Assembly (NCBI GenBank): GCA_963735465.1
Contig: CAVTLA010000001.1
Coordinates: 3,596,001-3,660,000 of the forward strand
Direction of reading: 5' to 3'
Length of the DNA stretch: 64,000 bases
From: DASZHJ01 sp963735465
Lineage (GTDB): Bacteria; Pseudomonadota; Alphaproteobacteria; ATCC43930; CGMCC-115725
The translations under genes were made by a program, and so were the position numbers. Of this stretch, positions 1 to 9,220 are shown piece after piece. Positions within the stretch are counted from its first letter, which is position 1. Each line of letters opens with the position of its first letter. Below the pieces are notes generated by a model. That model saw nothing but the letters and a program-made list of their open reading frames with translations. It did not search any database and had not been told where the DNA came from.

Positions 1-992
1 GGTCCGACGATCGCGCCGTCGCGCACGATGGGCTCGCCATCGATCCACATAGATTGCATTGTCACCACGGCATCCGGATGGTTCTCGCCGCCGCCGGGTT
101 CCCACCAGGGTATGCCGAGGCCGATCGCGTTGTTGCCGGGAACGCGGATGTCCTCGATGAAGGAGCGTCCGGCGAAGCGGGCCGCCGGGTGGAACCCGTG
201 CGAGAAGTGGATGATCGAGCCGTAGTGCCCGCCGCCGGCGCGCAGCAGGGCGCGATCCATCACCGTGCGGTCGGCGTCGCCGCCCTCGATTTCCCGGATG
301 CGGCCGTCGACGCGAAGCGTGAGCGGCCTCTTCAAGAGCGTGTGATATTCGTGGAAGGCCGCCTCCACCACGACGACGCCGCGGACGCTCTCGATCTCGG
401 GATAGATCACGGCCGAGCCGGGCGGCGTATAGGTGCCGGGCCGGTCCGTGCGTCGCAGCTTCCGGGTGGCAGGACGGCCGATGGTGAAGCTGACGTCGGT
501 CCCGGCGCGGTTGGTGACCCGACAGGCCTTGCCAACGGATCCGCTCACCAGCCCGTCGAGCGCCCCCTGCAGCGCGAACAGCCGGTCGAGATCGACGCCG
601 GCAAAGAGCCGCGCCAGGCCGCCGGCGCCGAGATCGGCGAGCAGCAGCGAGCGCACCCGGTTCGTCTTCATCGCCTCGCCATGGGCGTGCGAGCCGCCCA
701 TGTAGGGAAAGGTGAGATCGAGCCACACGTCGCAGCTCTTCACCGCCTCCGCCAGCGGCTCGGGCACGAAGGGATCGGCGAGCGAGCCCTGGAACGGGAG
801 CTGTGGCGCGATGAAGATGCCGGCGCGCGCGCCCGCCACACTCGCGGCGTTGAGGAGCGCCTTCACCGCGGCCATATCCGACGCGGTGTCGGCGGTGATC
901 AGCAGCTGCTCTCCGGGCCGCACACACATGAAATCGCGAACCACGATGTCGGCGGCGCGGGCGAGCGCGGTCTCATCGTGGGGCGCGGTCAT
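1..992 (-). CDS. M29-like aminopeptidase / NicX-superfamily metalloenzyme, 3' part cut by window edge
   Basis: The frame is open for 330 codons from the ATG at 992 to the window edge, so the C-terminus is missing. A GGAGG-type ribosome site lies about ten bases upstream of this ATG. The N-terminal segment with RPGEQLLITADTASD (around residues 25-40) and the late segment ending WIDGEPIVRDGAIVG resemble the M29 family, which holds metal-dependent aminopeptidases and also the ring-opening 2,5-dihydroxypyridine dioxygenase NicX. Late histidines in IIHFSHGFHP and in ENHPDAV would be metal ligands by family analogy. Peptidase and ring-cleaving dioxygenase cannot be separated from the sequence. It is divergent from the TetR gene, which may control it. 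The long open frame on the opposite strand is a shadow. Confidence 0.7.
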   Translation of the reverse strand, partial: MTAPHDETALARAADIVVRDFMCVRPGEQLLITADTASDMAAVKALLNAASVAGARAGIFIAPQLPFQGSLADPFVPEPLAEAVKSCDVWLDLTFPYMGGSHAHGEAMKTNRVRSLLLADLGAGGLARLFAGVDLDRLFALQGALDGLVSGSVGKACRVTNRAGTDVSFTIGRPATRKLRRTDRPGTYTPPGSAVIYPEIESVRGVVVVEAAFHEYHTLLKRPLTLRVDGRIREIEGGDADRTVMDRALLRAGGGHYGSIIHFSHGFHPAARFAGRSFIEDIRVPGNNAIGLGIPWWEPGGGENHPDAVVTMQSMWIDGEPIVRDGAIVG

Positions 993-1305
993 GACCGGAC
1001 CGGTGCCTCCGGCGCATGTCGGAGCCGGCGGCGCCTCATCCGGCACAGCCCCGACATATTCCCGTCCTCAGGCCCTCGCGTCTCATTCGACACCGTCCCG
1101 GCGACGCCCCGCGCCGCTATCCACTTTGCGACTTAATCATACGGTGAATGAATTATACAGTTGAATAATTTTAATTCGCGCGCAGTCTGTCAAGCGTTCC
1201 GACGGGCCGCCGCCAGGCACGCCTGCCGGTGGCGATCGCATGCTTGCGATCCCCGCGATCACGCGTAAGCTGGCATCGGGATTTGCCGTGGAAGGGGATC
1301 CGCAC
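993..1305. promoter_or_regulatory. Divergent control region between M29-like gene and TetR gene
   Basis: About 310 bases without a gene. The stretch at 1130-1178 is sharply AT-rich against GC-rich surroundings and contains a 6-bp inverted repeat, AATTAT at 1151-1156 and ATAATT at 1165-1170, with an 8-nt spacer. Divergent TetR regulators commonly bind such sites to repress themselves and the neighbour. The operator role is inferred from position and symmetry only. Confidence 0.4.
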
Positions 1306-2016
1306 GTGAGAACGGCGCACGCGCCGACGGCCAAGGCCGCCGCCAAGCGCAAGGTGGTTAAACTCGGCCGCAGGCCGGGCGAGAGCCCAACGGCCCGGCA
1401 GATCCTCGACGTCGCCGAGGAGGCCTTCGCCGGCAGCGGCTATGCCGGGACGTCGCTGCGCGACATCAGCGAGCGGGCGGAGGTCAATCCGGCGCTGATC
1501 CGCTATTATTTCGGCTCCAAGGAGAAGCTGTTCTGCGAGGTCGTGATGCGCCGCGGCCGGCAGGTGACGCGCGAGCGCGTCCGCCTGCTCGACGAGCTGG
1601 AGCGGCGTGGCGACGAGCCGCTGCGGCTCGAGGAGATCATCCACGCGTTCCTGTTGCCGATCGCCGAGGTCCGGCGCGAGGGTCCGGGCGGTCTCGCCTT
1701 CATGCGGCTGACGGCACGGTTGCAGAATGAGCCGCAGAAGCTGATCCGCGAGCTTCGCCGCCGCGTCTATGAGGACTCGACGCGGCGCTACATTGCGGCG
1801 ATCCGGCGGGTCCTGCCGGAGCTCGACGCCGCCACGGTCTACTGGCGCATGGTCGCCCTCATCGGCGCCTATCTCTACGCGATGTCGGATGCCAACAATC
1901 TTCGGCTGTTCTCCAACGGCCTGTGCAGCCCCGACGACATCGAGGAATCCGTCCGCCAGCTCGTGCCCTTCCTGTGCGGCGGCCTGCAGGCCGGGACCAC
2001 GCCGCGCCCGGACTGA
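1306..2016 (+). CDS. TetR/AcrR family transcriptional regulator
   Basis: An N-terminal TetR helix-turn-helix is clear (residues about 31-76): an AEEAFAGSGYAGTSLRDI helix pair followed by VNPALIRYYFGSKEKLF, the typical recognition-helix end. The remaining ~160 residues are a helical ligand and dimer domain as in other TetR proteins. The GTG at 1306 is preferred because GGAAGGGGAT sits just upstream and the HTH starts soon after. An in-frame ATG at 1240 would add 22 residues with no family likeness. The product is 236 residues, somewhat long because of a basic N-terminal tail. It likely represses itself and the divergent M29-like gene. The ligand is unknown. Confidence 0.85.
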   Translation: MRTAHAPTAKAAAKRKVVKLGRRPGESPTARQILDVAEEAFAGSGYAGTSLRDISERAEVNPALIRYYFGSKEKLFCEVVMRRGRQVTRERVRLLDELERRGDEPLRLEEIIHAFLLPIAEVRREGPGGLAFMRLTARLQNEPQKLIRELRRRVYEDSTRRYIAAIRRVLPELDAATVYWRMVALIGAYLYAMSDANNLRLFSNGLCSPDDIEESVRQLVPFLCGGLQAGTTPRPD

Positions 2017-2036
2017 ACCGGCCGCGCGGGCCGGCT

Positions 2037-3038
2037 TCAGCCGCCGACTGTCACGACGATCTTCCCGGCGGCAGAGCCGGTCCCGACCGCCTGATGGGCG
2101 TCGCCGATCGTCTCGAGCGTGAACTGCCGGCGGTCGAGGCGCGGAACGATCTTTCCCGTCTCCGCGAGTCTCGTCGCCTCGCGCAGGATCTCGCCGTGAT
2201 GGTCGCGCCCCTCGCCCGTCAGCATCGGCAGCAGCGTGAAGACGCCGGAATACGTGGCGGCCCGGAACGACAGCGGCGCCAGCGCGTGGGCTCCCCAACC
2301 GAGCGCGCTCACCACATGGCCGAAGCGGCGGATCGCCTGGAACGAGGCATCGAGTGTGGCGCCGCCGACGGTGTCGTAGACGATGTCGAAGCCGCGCCCG
2401 CCCGTATGCGCCGCGACATACTGCTCGACGGCGGTGTTGCGATAGTCGATCGGTGTAGCCCCGAGCTCGGCCAGGAAATCCTTGTGCGCTTCCGACGCGG
2501 TGGCGAAGACCTCGGCTCCGAAGGCGCGCGCGAGCTGAACCACGATGTGGCCGACGCCGCCGGCGCCGCCCTGGACCAATACCTTCTGGCCGGCGTGAAC
2601 CGTGGCGCGGTCCACCAGCCCTTCCCAGGCGGTGATGAAGATCAGCGGCAACGCCGCGGCCTCACGCCAGTCGAGGTTGGCCGGCTTGTGGGCCAGGAGA
2701 CGGGCATCGACGGCGGCGAATTCCGCCAGCGATCCCTGCAAGCCGGCGACGCCGCCGGTCATCCCGTAAACTTCGTCGCCACGCCGGAACCCGGTCACGC
2801 CGGGGCCGACTGCCTCGACGACGCCGGCGAGATCGATACCGAGGATGCCGGGCAGCGGATGCCGGGCATGAGGAGCCTGACCGGCCCGGATCTTGATATC
2901 GAGGGGATTGACCCCGCTGGCCTTGATGCGGACGAGCACCTGGCCCGCCTCCGCGGTCGGCCGCGCCACCGTCGCCAGGCGGAATTCCGCGCCTGGGGCA
3001 TCGAGCACCGCCGCCCTCATCCGATCGTCCGTAGTCAT
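2037..3038 (-). CDS. Zinc-free medium-chain dehydrogenase/reductase, quinone oxidoreductase type
   Basis: A 333-residue MDR protein with an N-terminal GroES-like fold (SGVNPLDIKIRAG, then GIDLAGVVEAVG around 67-78) and a Rossmann domain with the nucleotide loop QGGAGGVGH at residues 156-164. The cysteine and histidine zinc ligands of alcohol dehydrogenases are absent, which points to the NADPH-dependent quinone oxidoreductase or enoyl reductase branch. The C-terminal GKIVVTVGG ending is typical. It is divergent from the LysR gene with about 106 bases between starts, the usual arrangement of a LysR regulator and its target. Substrate unknown. Confidence 0.85.
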   Translation of the reverse strand: MTTDDRMRAAVLDAPGAEFRLATVARPTAEAGQVLVRIKASGVNPLDIKIRAGQAPHARHPLPGILGIDLAGVVEAVGPGVTGFRRGDEVYGMTGGVAGLQGSLAEFAAVDARLLAHKPANLDWREAAALPLIFITAWEGLVDRATVHAGQKVLVQGGAGGVGHIVVQLARAFGAEVFATASEAHKDFLAELGATPIDYRNTAVEQYVAAHTGGRGFDIVYDTVGGATLDASFQAIRRFGHVVSALGWGAHALAPLSFRAATYSGVFTLLPMLTGEGRDHHGEILREATRLAETGKIVPRLDRRQFTLETIGDAHQAVGTGSAAGKIVVTVGG

Positions 3039-3116
3039 GGAAAGCTCCCGTCTGCTGCCGTTCCCTCAACCTGGGCATCAAAGACTTGTTTGGAAACGAA
3101 CGATGCCGCATGAATT

Positions 3117-3134
3117 CCATTCATAATTGAATGG
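3117..3134. promoter_or_regulatory. Perfect inverted repeat, probable LysR operator
   Basis: CCATTCA and TGAATGG form a perfect 7-bp inverted repeat around the spacer TAAT, in the gap between the divergent MDR and LysR genes and just upstream of the LysR start chosen here. LysR regulators usually bind such dyads in the shared promoter. Assignment to this LysR protein is inference. Confidence 0.5.
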
Positions 3135-3144
3135 CCGACTGACG

Positions 3145-3996
3145 ATGGAATGGAGTGACCTGCGGATATTCCTAGCCATCGCCCGGGAGGGAACTCTCGG
3201 CGCGGCGGCCCGGAAACTAGGCCAGAGCCAGCCGACGATGGGGCGTCGCCTGAAATCTCTCGAGCAGGCGGTCGGCCAGACGCTGTTCCAGCGCACTGGC
3301 GAGGGATTCGTCCTGACCGACGAGGGATCGGCCGTGCTCGCCCACGCGGAGCGGATCGAGGAGGAGACGCTGGCGCTCGAGCGCGAGCTCGGCGGTCGGG
3401 ACCGGCAACTCGACGGCTTGCTCCGCCTGTCATCCTCCGACTGGTTCGGCGTGCATCTGCTGGCGCCGTCCTGGCGGAATTCGCCGAGCTGCAGCCGACG
3501 GGTCACCGTGGAACTGCTGACCGACGCCAGGCTCTACAGCCTGTCCCGGCGCGAGGCCGATATGGTCTTCCGGATCGCGCGGTTTGACGAGCCGGACGTC
3601 ATCTCCCGCCGGCTGATGCACATCGAGTACGCCGCCTATCTCAGGCGCGGCAACAAGCCGCCGCGGGCCGGCGACGGGAAGGGAACGCCGCTCATCACGA
3701 TGGACACCGGCTTCGGCGGCATGCCCGACGCCGTCTGGCTCGCGCGCGTGCTACCCAATGCCCATCTCGTCTCGCGCAGCAACAACCGCGACATCCAGGC
3801 GCGGATGTGCGCGCTCGGCGCCGGCGTCGCCGTGCTGCCGCGCCCGCTCGGAGACGCGATCCCCGGCATCGAGCGGATCGACCTCGGCGAGAACCCGCCC
3901 GGCCGCGATACCTGGGTGGGATATCATCGCGACCTGAAACGCCTGGCGCGGCTTCGCGCTTTGCTCGACATCGTGATCAAGCGGCTGGCGAATTAG
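3145..3996 (+). CDS. LysR family transcriptional regulator with a short out-of-frame patch
   Basis: The N-terminal winged HTH (residues 1-60) begins MEWSDLRIFLAIAREGTLG and contains QSQPTMGRRLKSLE, as in LysR proteins. The C-terminal part is the periplasmic-binding-like effector domain. The ATG at 3145 matches the family start; a TTG at 3127 would lie inside the inverted repeat. The odd feature is residues about 109-118, SWRNSPSCSR, which look foreign. Reading 3468-3496 in another frame gives VLAEFAELQP, the family-like helix that should precede VTVELLTDAR. A one-base loss near 3468 and a one-base gain near 3498 would explain this. It probably regulates the divergent MDR gene. Confidence 0.85.
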   Translation: MEWSDLRIFLAIAREGTLGAAARKLGQSQPTMGRRLKSLEQAVGQTLFQRTGEGFVLTDEGSAVLAHAERIEEETLALERELGGRDRQLDGLLRLSSSDWFGVHLLAPSWRNSPSCSRRVTVELLTDARLYSLSRREADMVFRIARFDEPDVISRRLMHIEYAAYLRRGNKPPRAGDGKGTPLITMDTGFGGMPDAVWLARVLPNAHLVSRSNNRDIQARMCALGAGVAVLPRPLGDAIPGIERIDLGENPPGRDTWVGYHRDLKRLARLRALLDIVIKRLAN

Positions 3997-4073
3997 ACGC
4001 ACAAACTTCCTCGCCGCCGTCCGCCTCCCTGCTACGCTGACCTATCGGTCCAAAGCGACCCGGGGAGGACGAG

Positions 4074-4859
4074 ATGACGGAGATGCGCCGCTCCATGGAG
4101 CGCGTCGATGGCTGCGCGGTCAGCGTGCGCCGTGCCGGCGCCGGCGAGCCGCTGCTGTTTCTGCATGGCGCGCGGGGAGCACCCCAGTGGCTTTCCTTCA
4201 TGGATGCGCTGGCGGAGCGCTTCGAGGTGATCGTGCCGGAGCATCCCGGCTTCGGCCGCTCGGAAACGCCGGAGTGGCTCGATACCGTCGGCGACCTCGC
4301 CTATTTCTACCTGGATTTCATCCGGGCTCTCGGCCTCGGGAAGCTCAACCTCGTCGGCACGTCGCTGGGCGGGTGGATCGCCGCGGAGCTGGCGGTGCGC
4401 GACGAGAGCGCGCTCAAGACGCTGACGCTCGTCGCGTCCGCCGGCATCCATGTCAAAGGCGTGCAGAAGGGCGATCTCTTCCTGTGGTCGCCGGAGCAGC
4501 TCGTGCGCAACCTCGTCGTCGATCAGCGGATCGCTGACCAGATGCTGAGCCAGGTGCTGCCGGAGGAAGAGCAGGACCTCATGATGAAGAACGCCTTCAC
4601 CGCCGCGAAACTCGCCTGGCAGCCGCGCCTCTACAACCCCCATCTCGCGAAATGGCTGCACCGCATCCGCACACCGACCCTGCTCCTCTGGGGCGACAGC
4701 GACAAGGTGATCCCGCCGGCCTATGGACCGGCCTTCCGCGACCTCATCCCAACGTCGCGCCTGCACATCCTACGCGACTGCGGCCATCTTCCCCACGTCG
4801 AGAAGACCGCGGAATACGTCGCCGCGATCACCGGCTTCATCGAGGAGGCACGCCCGTGA
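4074..4859 (+). CDS. Alpha/beta hydrolase
   Basis: A 261-residue single-domain alpha/beta hydrolase. The oxyanion HG motif is FLHGARG (about 29-35), the nucleophile elbow is GTSLGG with Ser near 97, the acid is in LLWGDSD (about 205-210) and the histidine is in CGHLPH near 237. This family includes C-C bond hydrolases and amide or ester hydrolases of ring-cleavage pathways. The start has a strong GGGGAGGA site about 5 nt upstream. Its TGA overlaps the GTG of the next gene by four bases, so the two are translationally coupled and probably act in one pathway. Substrate unknown. Confidence 0.85.
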   Translation: MTEMRRSMERVDGCAVSVRRAGAGEPLLFLHGARGAPQWLSFMDALAERFEVIVPEHPGFGRSETPEWLDTVGDLAYFYLDFIRALGLGKLNLVGTSLGGWIAAELAVRDESALKTLTLVASAGIHVKGVQKGDLFLWSPEQLVRNLVVDQRIADQMLSQVLPEEEQDLMMKNAFTAAKLAWQPRLYNPHLAKWLHRIRTPTLLLWGDSDKVIPPAYGPAFRDLIPTSRLHILRDCGHLPHVEKTAEYVAAITGFIEEARP

Positions 4860-6029
4860 AATTCTTCTGCTTCCACCTGATGCCCTATGCCGATCTCGAC
4901 CTCAGCTACACCGAGAAATACAACTCCGCCTGGGTCACGCTGCCGAACTCCTACTACGACCCGGTCAAGGGCCACGCGCTCTACAACCGCTATCTCGACG
5001 AGCTCGAATACGCCGCCGAGCTCGGCTTCGACGGCGTCTGCGTCAACGAGCATCACTCGAACGCCTACGGGCTGATGCCGATCCCCGGCGTGATGGCGGG
5101 CGCGCTGGCGCGCAGCATCAAGCGCGCGAAGATCGCCGTCCTCGGCCGCGCGCTGCCGCTCCTCAACAACCCGCTCACCGTTGCCGAGGAGTTCGCCATG
5201 CTCGACAACATCACCGGCGGGCGGCTGATCGCGGGCTTCGTGCGCGGCATCGGCGCCGAATATCACACCTGGGGCGCCAATCCCGCGGATTCCCACGACC
5301 GCTTCCACGAGGCGCATGATCTGATCGTGCGCGGCTGGACGGAGACCGGCCCTTTCGCCTTCGAGGGCAAGCACTATCACTTCAACTACGTCAACGTCTG
5401 GCCGCGCCCCTATCAGCAGCCGCATCCGCCGATCTGGATTCCCTCCCAGGGCAGCCGCGAGACCATCGAATGGGCGGCGGCGCCGGAGCGCAAATACACG
5501 TACCTGCAGACGTTCAGCCCGGTGACGGCGCTGGCACGCTACATGGCGATGTACCGCGAGGAGGCGGAGAAGCGGGGATATACGGCCTCGCCCATGCAGC
5601 TGGGCTGGGCGGTCCCGACCTATGTGGCGGAGACCGATGCCATCGCCCACCGCGAGGCGAAGCCGCACATCGAGAACTTCTTCAACAAATTCGCCCGCAT
5701 GCCGCCGGAGATGCTGCTGCCGCCGGGATACCTCTCCCTGCAGTCGATGAAGGGCGTGATGAAGGCCAAGGGCACGCTCATGGGCGGCCAGCAGACCATC
5801 GACGATCTCATGGCCAAGGGCATGTTCATCTGTGGCAGCGCCGAGACCGTGCGGCAGAAGATTCGAGGAGCACCAGAAGCAGATCGGCTTCGGCTATCTC
5901 CTTACCTGCATGCAGTTCGGGACCCTGCCCCACGACCTCACGCGCAAGAACCTGGAGATCTTCACCAGCAAGGTCATGCCGGCGCTCCGCCCCCTCGCGG
6001 AAGCGCCAGAGCCGGCACGGGCGAGATAG
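4856..6029 (+). CDS. Luciferase-like (LLM) flavin-dependent oxidoreductase, frameshifted near 5862
   Basis: The GTG at 4856 overlaps the upstream stop and has GGAGG at 4844-4848. The protein resembles bacterial luciferase-like monooxygenases: N-terminal KFFCFHLMPYADL, VCVNEHHSN (about 60-70), the core NITGGRLIAGFVRGIGAE, and HPPIWIPSQGS. After SAETVRQKI the frame is lost. Dropping one T in the ATTCGAGG at 5861-5868 continues with EEHQKQIGFGYLLTC and ends at 6029 (PEPARAR), giving about 390 residues, normal for the group. The 1174-nt span fits one extra base. Such enzymes use FMNH2 and O2 on varied substrates. It is coupled to the alpha/beta hydrolase. Confidence 0.8.
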
Positions 6030-6662
6030 CTATTTGGTGCCGTAGAGCCGGTCGCCGGCGTCGCCGAGGCCGGGCACGATATAGGCGTGCTCGTTGAGAC
6101 GCTCGTCGATCGCCGCGGTGAAGATCGGCACGTCCGGATGCTCCGCGTGCATGAGATCGAGGCCGGCGGGCGCCGCCACCAGGCAGACGAACTTGATCGC
6201 GGCAGCGCCGAGCTCCTTCAGACGGTGCACCGCCGCAGTGCCCGAGTGCCCGGTCGCCAGCATGGGATCGACGACGATGGCGAGCCGCTTGGCGATATCC
6301 TCCGGCAGCTTCAGATAATACTCGACCGCGTCCAAGGTGGCCGGATCGCGGTAGAGACCGACGTGGCCGACGCGGGCGGAGGGCACGAGGTCCAGCATGG
6401 CGTCGACGAAGCCGAGGCCGGCGCGCATGATCGGCACGAAGCAGAGCTTCTTCCCCGCCAGCACCGGCGACCGGGTCACCGCGATCGGCGTCTCCACCTC
6501 GCGCATCTCGAGCGGCAGGTCACGGGTTGCCTCGTAGAGCATCAGCGGCCCGATCTCGCTCAGGAGCTGGCGGAACTGGCCGGTCGAGATGTTCTTGTCG
6601 CGGAGCAGCGTGAGCTTGTGCTGCACCAGGGGATGCGTCACGACCACCACATTTGGGCTCAT
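6030..6662 (-). CDS. upp: Uracil phosphoribosyltransferase
   Basis: A 210-residue protein with the UPRT signatures: HPLVQHKLTLLRD near the N-terminus, VPIMRAGLGFVDAM (about 76-89) and the PRPP loop VVDPMLATGHS (130-140), ending near IVPGLGDAGDRLYGTK. It makes UMP from uracil and PRPP in the cytoplasm. The ATG at 6662 is chosen because upstream in-frame residues are unrelated. It is the last gene of a minus-strand cluster with Urc1 and Urc4. UPRT activity belongs to the URC uracil degradation route described in yeast (URC6), so here it is probably catabolic as well as salvage. Confidence 0.95.
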   Translation of the reverse strand: MSPNVVVVTHPLVQHKLTLLRDKNISTGQFRQLLSEIGPLMLYEATRDLPLEMREVETPIAVTRSPVLAGKKLCFVPIMRAGLGFVDAMLDLVPSARVGHVGLYRDPATLDAVEYYLKLPEDIAKRLAIVVDPMLATGHSGTAAVHRLKELGAAAIKFVCLVAAPAGLDLMHAEHPDVPIFTAAIDERLNEHAYIVPGLGDAGDRLYGTK

Positions 6663-6687
6663 TGCCGACCTCGCTTCGGTAAATGCA

Positions 6688-7923
6688 TCAGAATACCGTG
6701 CCGTCGCTTTCGATGGTGAGCGGCGGCGGCCCGCCCGGCCGCAGCGCCGCGGCAATGCGCCGCCCGGCCGCCCAGGTGCCGCCTTCGAGAACCTTGGCGA
6801 GGGGCAGCGTCTCCGCCGTCATGGCGAGATTTTCCCGCACGCGCTCCGCGATGCGGTCGAGGAGCGCCACCGTCAGCGCGCGCCATTCCACCACCGGCTC
6901 CGCCCCGGCGGCGAGCGGCTGACGTCCCGATCCCGGATCGCGAGGCTCGATCAAGCCGATGTCGATGACGAAGCCGCCGTTGCGGTATTCCGCGAGGCCG
7001 GTCAGGGCGTCGATCTCCACGACGCGAAGCCCCGCTTCCTCGACCGGTTCGATCAGGGAATAGGCGAGCCACTGGGAAAGCTTGTGGAACGGCACGTAGC
7101 CGTCGCTGGCATCCGGGCCGCGGGCGAGAGAGTGGCGCCAGACATCGCCGAGATTGACGCCGCCAAGCACATTGCGCCCAGGCCAGATGCTGCCGAGACC
7201 GCGCAGAACGCAATCGAGGATCGCACCAGCAGGTATCGCACCGCCGACCGCCGATCTCGAGAGATGATCGAAGAGAGTACCGAACCGACCCGGCGTGCCG
7301 AAAAGCGTAGGCGAGGCCACCAGCGCCGCGCCCAGCCGACGCATCAGCGCGGCGCGGCCCTCCAGGCCCAGGAGCGGATTGGCGGCGGTGACCTGGAAGC
7401 CATCGGCGATCACCCGCTCGTCGAGCGCCGCCAAGGCCGCCGCATCGGCGCGCCAGGGCCGCTGCGGATCGCTGGAGAAGGCACCGGCACGAAAGAGCTG
7501 GAAGCTCGCCACCGCCAGACCCTCGGAGCGCGCGTATTCGGCACCGCCGGGCTCGGCGTAGCGCCAGGCGGCACCGGCGCCGGCGTCCAGCAGCACACTG
7601 GTCACCGCAAGGTCGAAACGTATCCGGGCGCGCTCCGCCGCGTCGGCACCGGCGAGATCCGTCGACAGTCGCTGCCAGCGATCGACGCCACCGACCGAGA
7701 AATGCCGCCATCGGCTATGAAAGGGAATCTTGAGATCGGGGTAATTCGCGCGGATCGTCTCCAGGACATAGTCCGCCGCCGCCGGCAGCCGGTCCGCGCG
7801 ATAGATGAAATGCGGCAAGGCGTCCTGCTCGGCGAGGCGCAGCAGGGAGTGCGCGCGCTCCCGGATCGCCGCCGGCGTCAGGAGATAGGCGACCGCCGCG
7901 TCGATGCCGCCGGTCCGGTCCAC
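6688..7923 (-). CDS. URC4 / DUF1688 uracil catabolism protein
   Basis: A 411-residue protein recognised as the DUF1688 (URC4) family, with the conserved stretches LPHFIYRADRLPAAADYV (about 34-51), IPFHSRWRHFSVGG and KLSQWLAYSLIEPVEEAG near the C-terminal third. URC4 is required for uracil degradation by the yeast URC pathway but its reaction is unknown. The GTG at 7923 is chosen because AGGAG lies about 9 nt upstream and family likeness begins there; the longer open frame upstream is the end of Urc1 in another frame. The stop of Urc1 is about 10 nt upstream, so the genes are one transcript. The upp start follows 25 nt downstream. Confidence 0.9.
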   Translation of the reverse strand: MDRTGGIDAAVAYLLTPAAIRERAHSLLRLAEQDALPHFIYRADRLPAAADYVLETIRANYPDLKIPFHSRWRHFSVGGVDRWQRLSTDLAGADAAERARIRFDLAVTSVLLDAGAGAAWRYAEPGGAEYARSEGLAVASFQLFRAGAFSSDPQRPWRADAAALAALDERVIADGFQVTAANPLLGLEGRAALMRRLGAALVASPTLFGTPGRFGTLFDHLSRSAVGGAIPAGAILDCVLRGLGSIWPGRNVLGGVNLGDVWRHSLARGPDASDGYVPFHKLSQWLAYSLIEPVEEAGLRVVEIDALTGLAEYRNGGFVIDIGLIEPRDPGSGRQPLAAGAEPVVEWRALTVALLDRIAERVRENLAMTAETLPLAKVLEGGTWAAGRRIAAALRPGGPPPLTIESDGTVF

Positions 7924-7933
7924 CGTATCACTC

Positions 7934-9167
<1,234 letters not shown>

Positions 9168-9220
9168 GGAAAACGCCCGGCGTCTAAAAACGGAGCCTAG
9201 CACAAATGCTTAAGTAAACG

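Noticed and set aside
54..1136. Long plus-strand open frame of 360 codons
   Set aside because: It lies opposite the M29-like gene, its translation is Arg/Gly/Ala/His-rich without any motif, and the minus strand has a family-like protein with a ribosome site.
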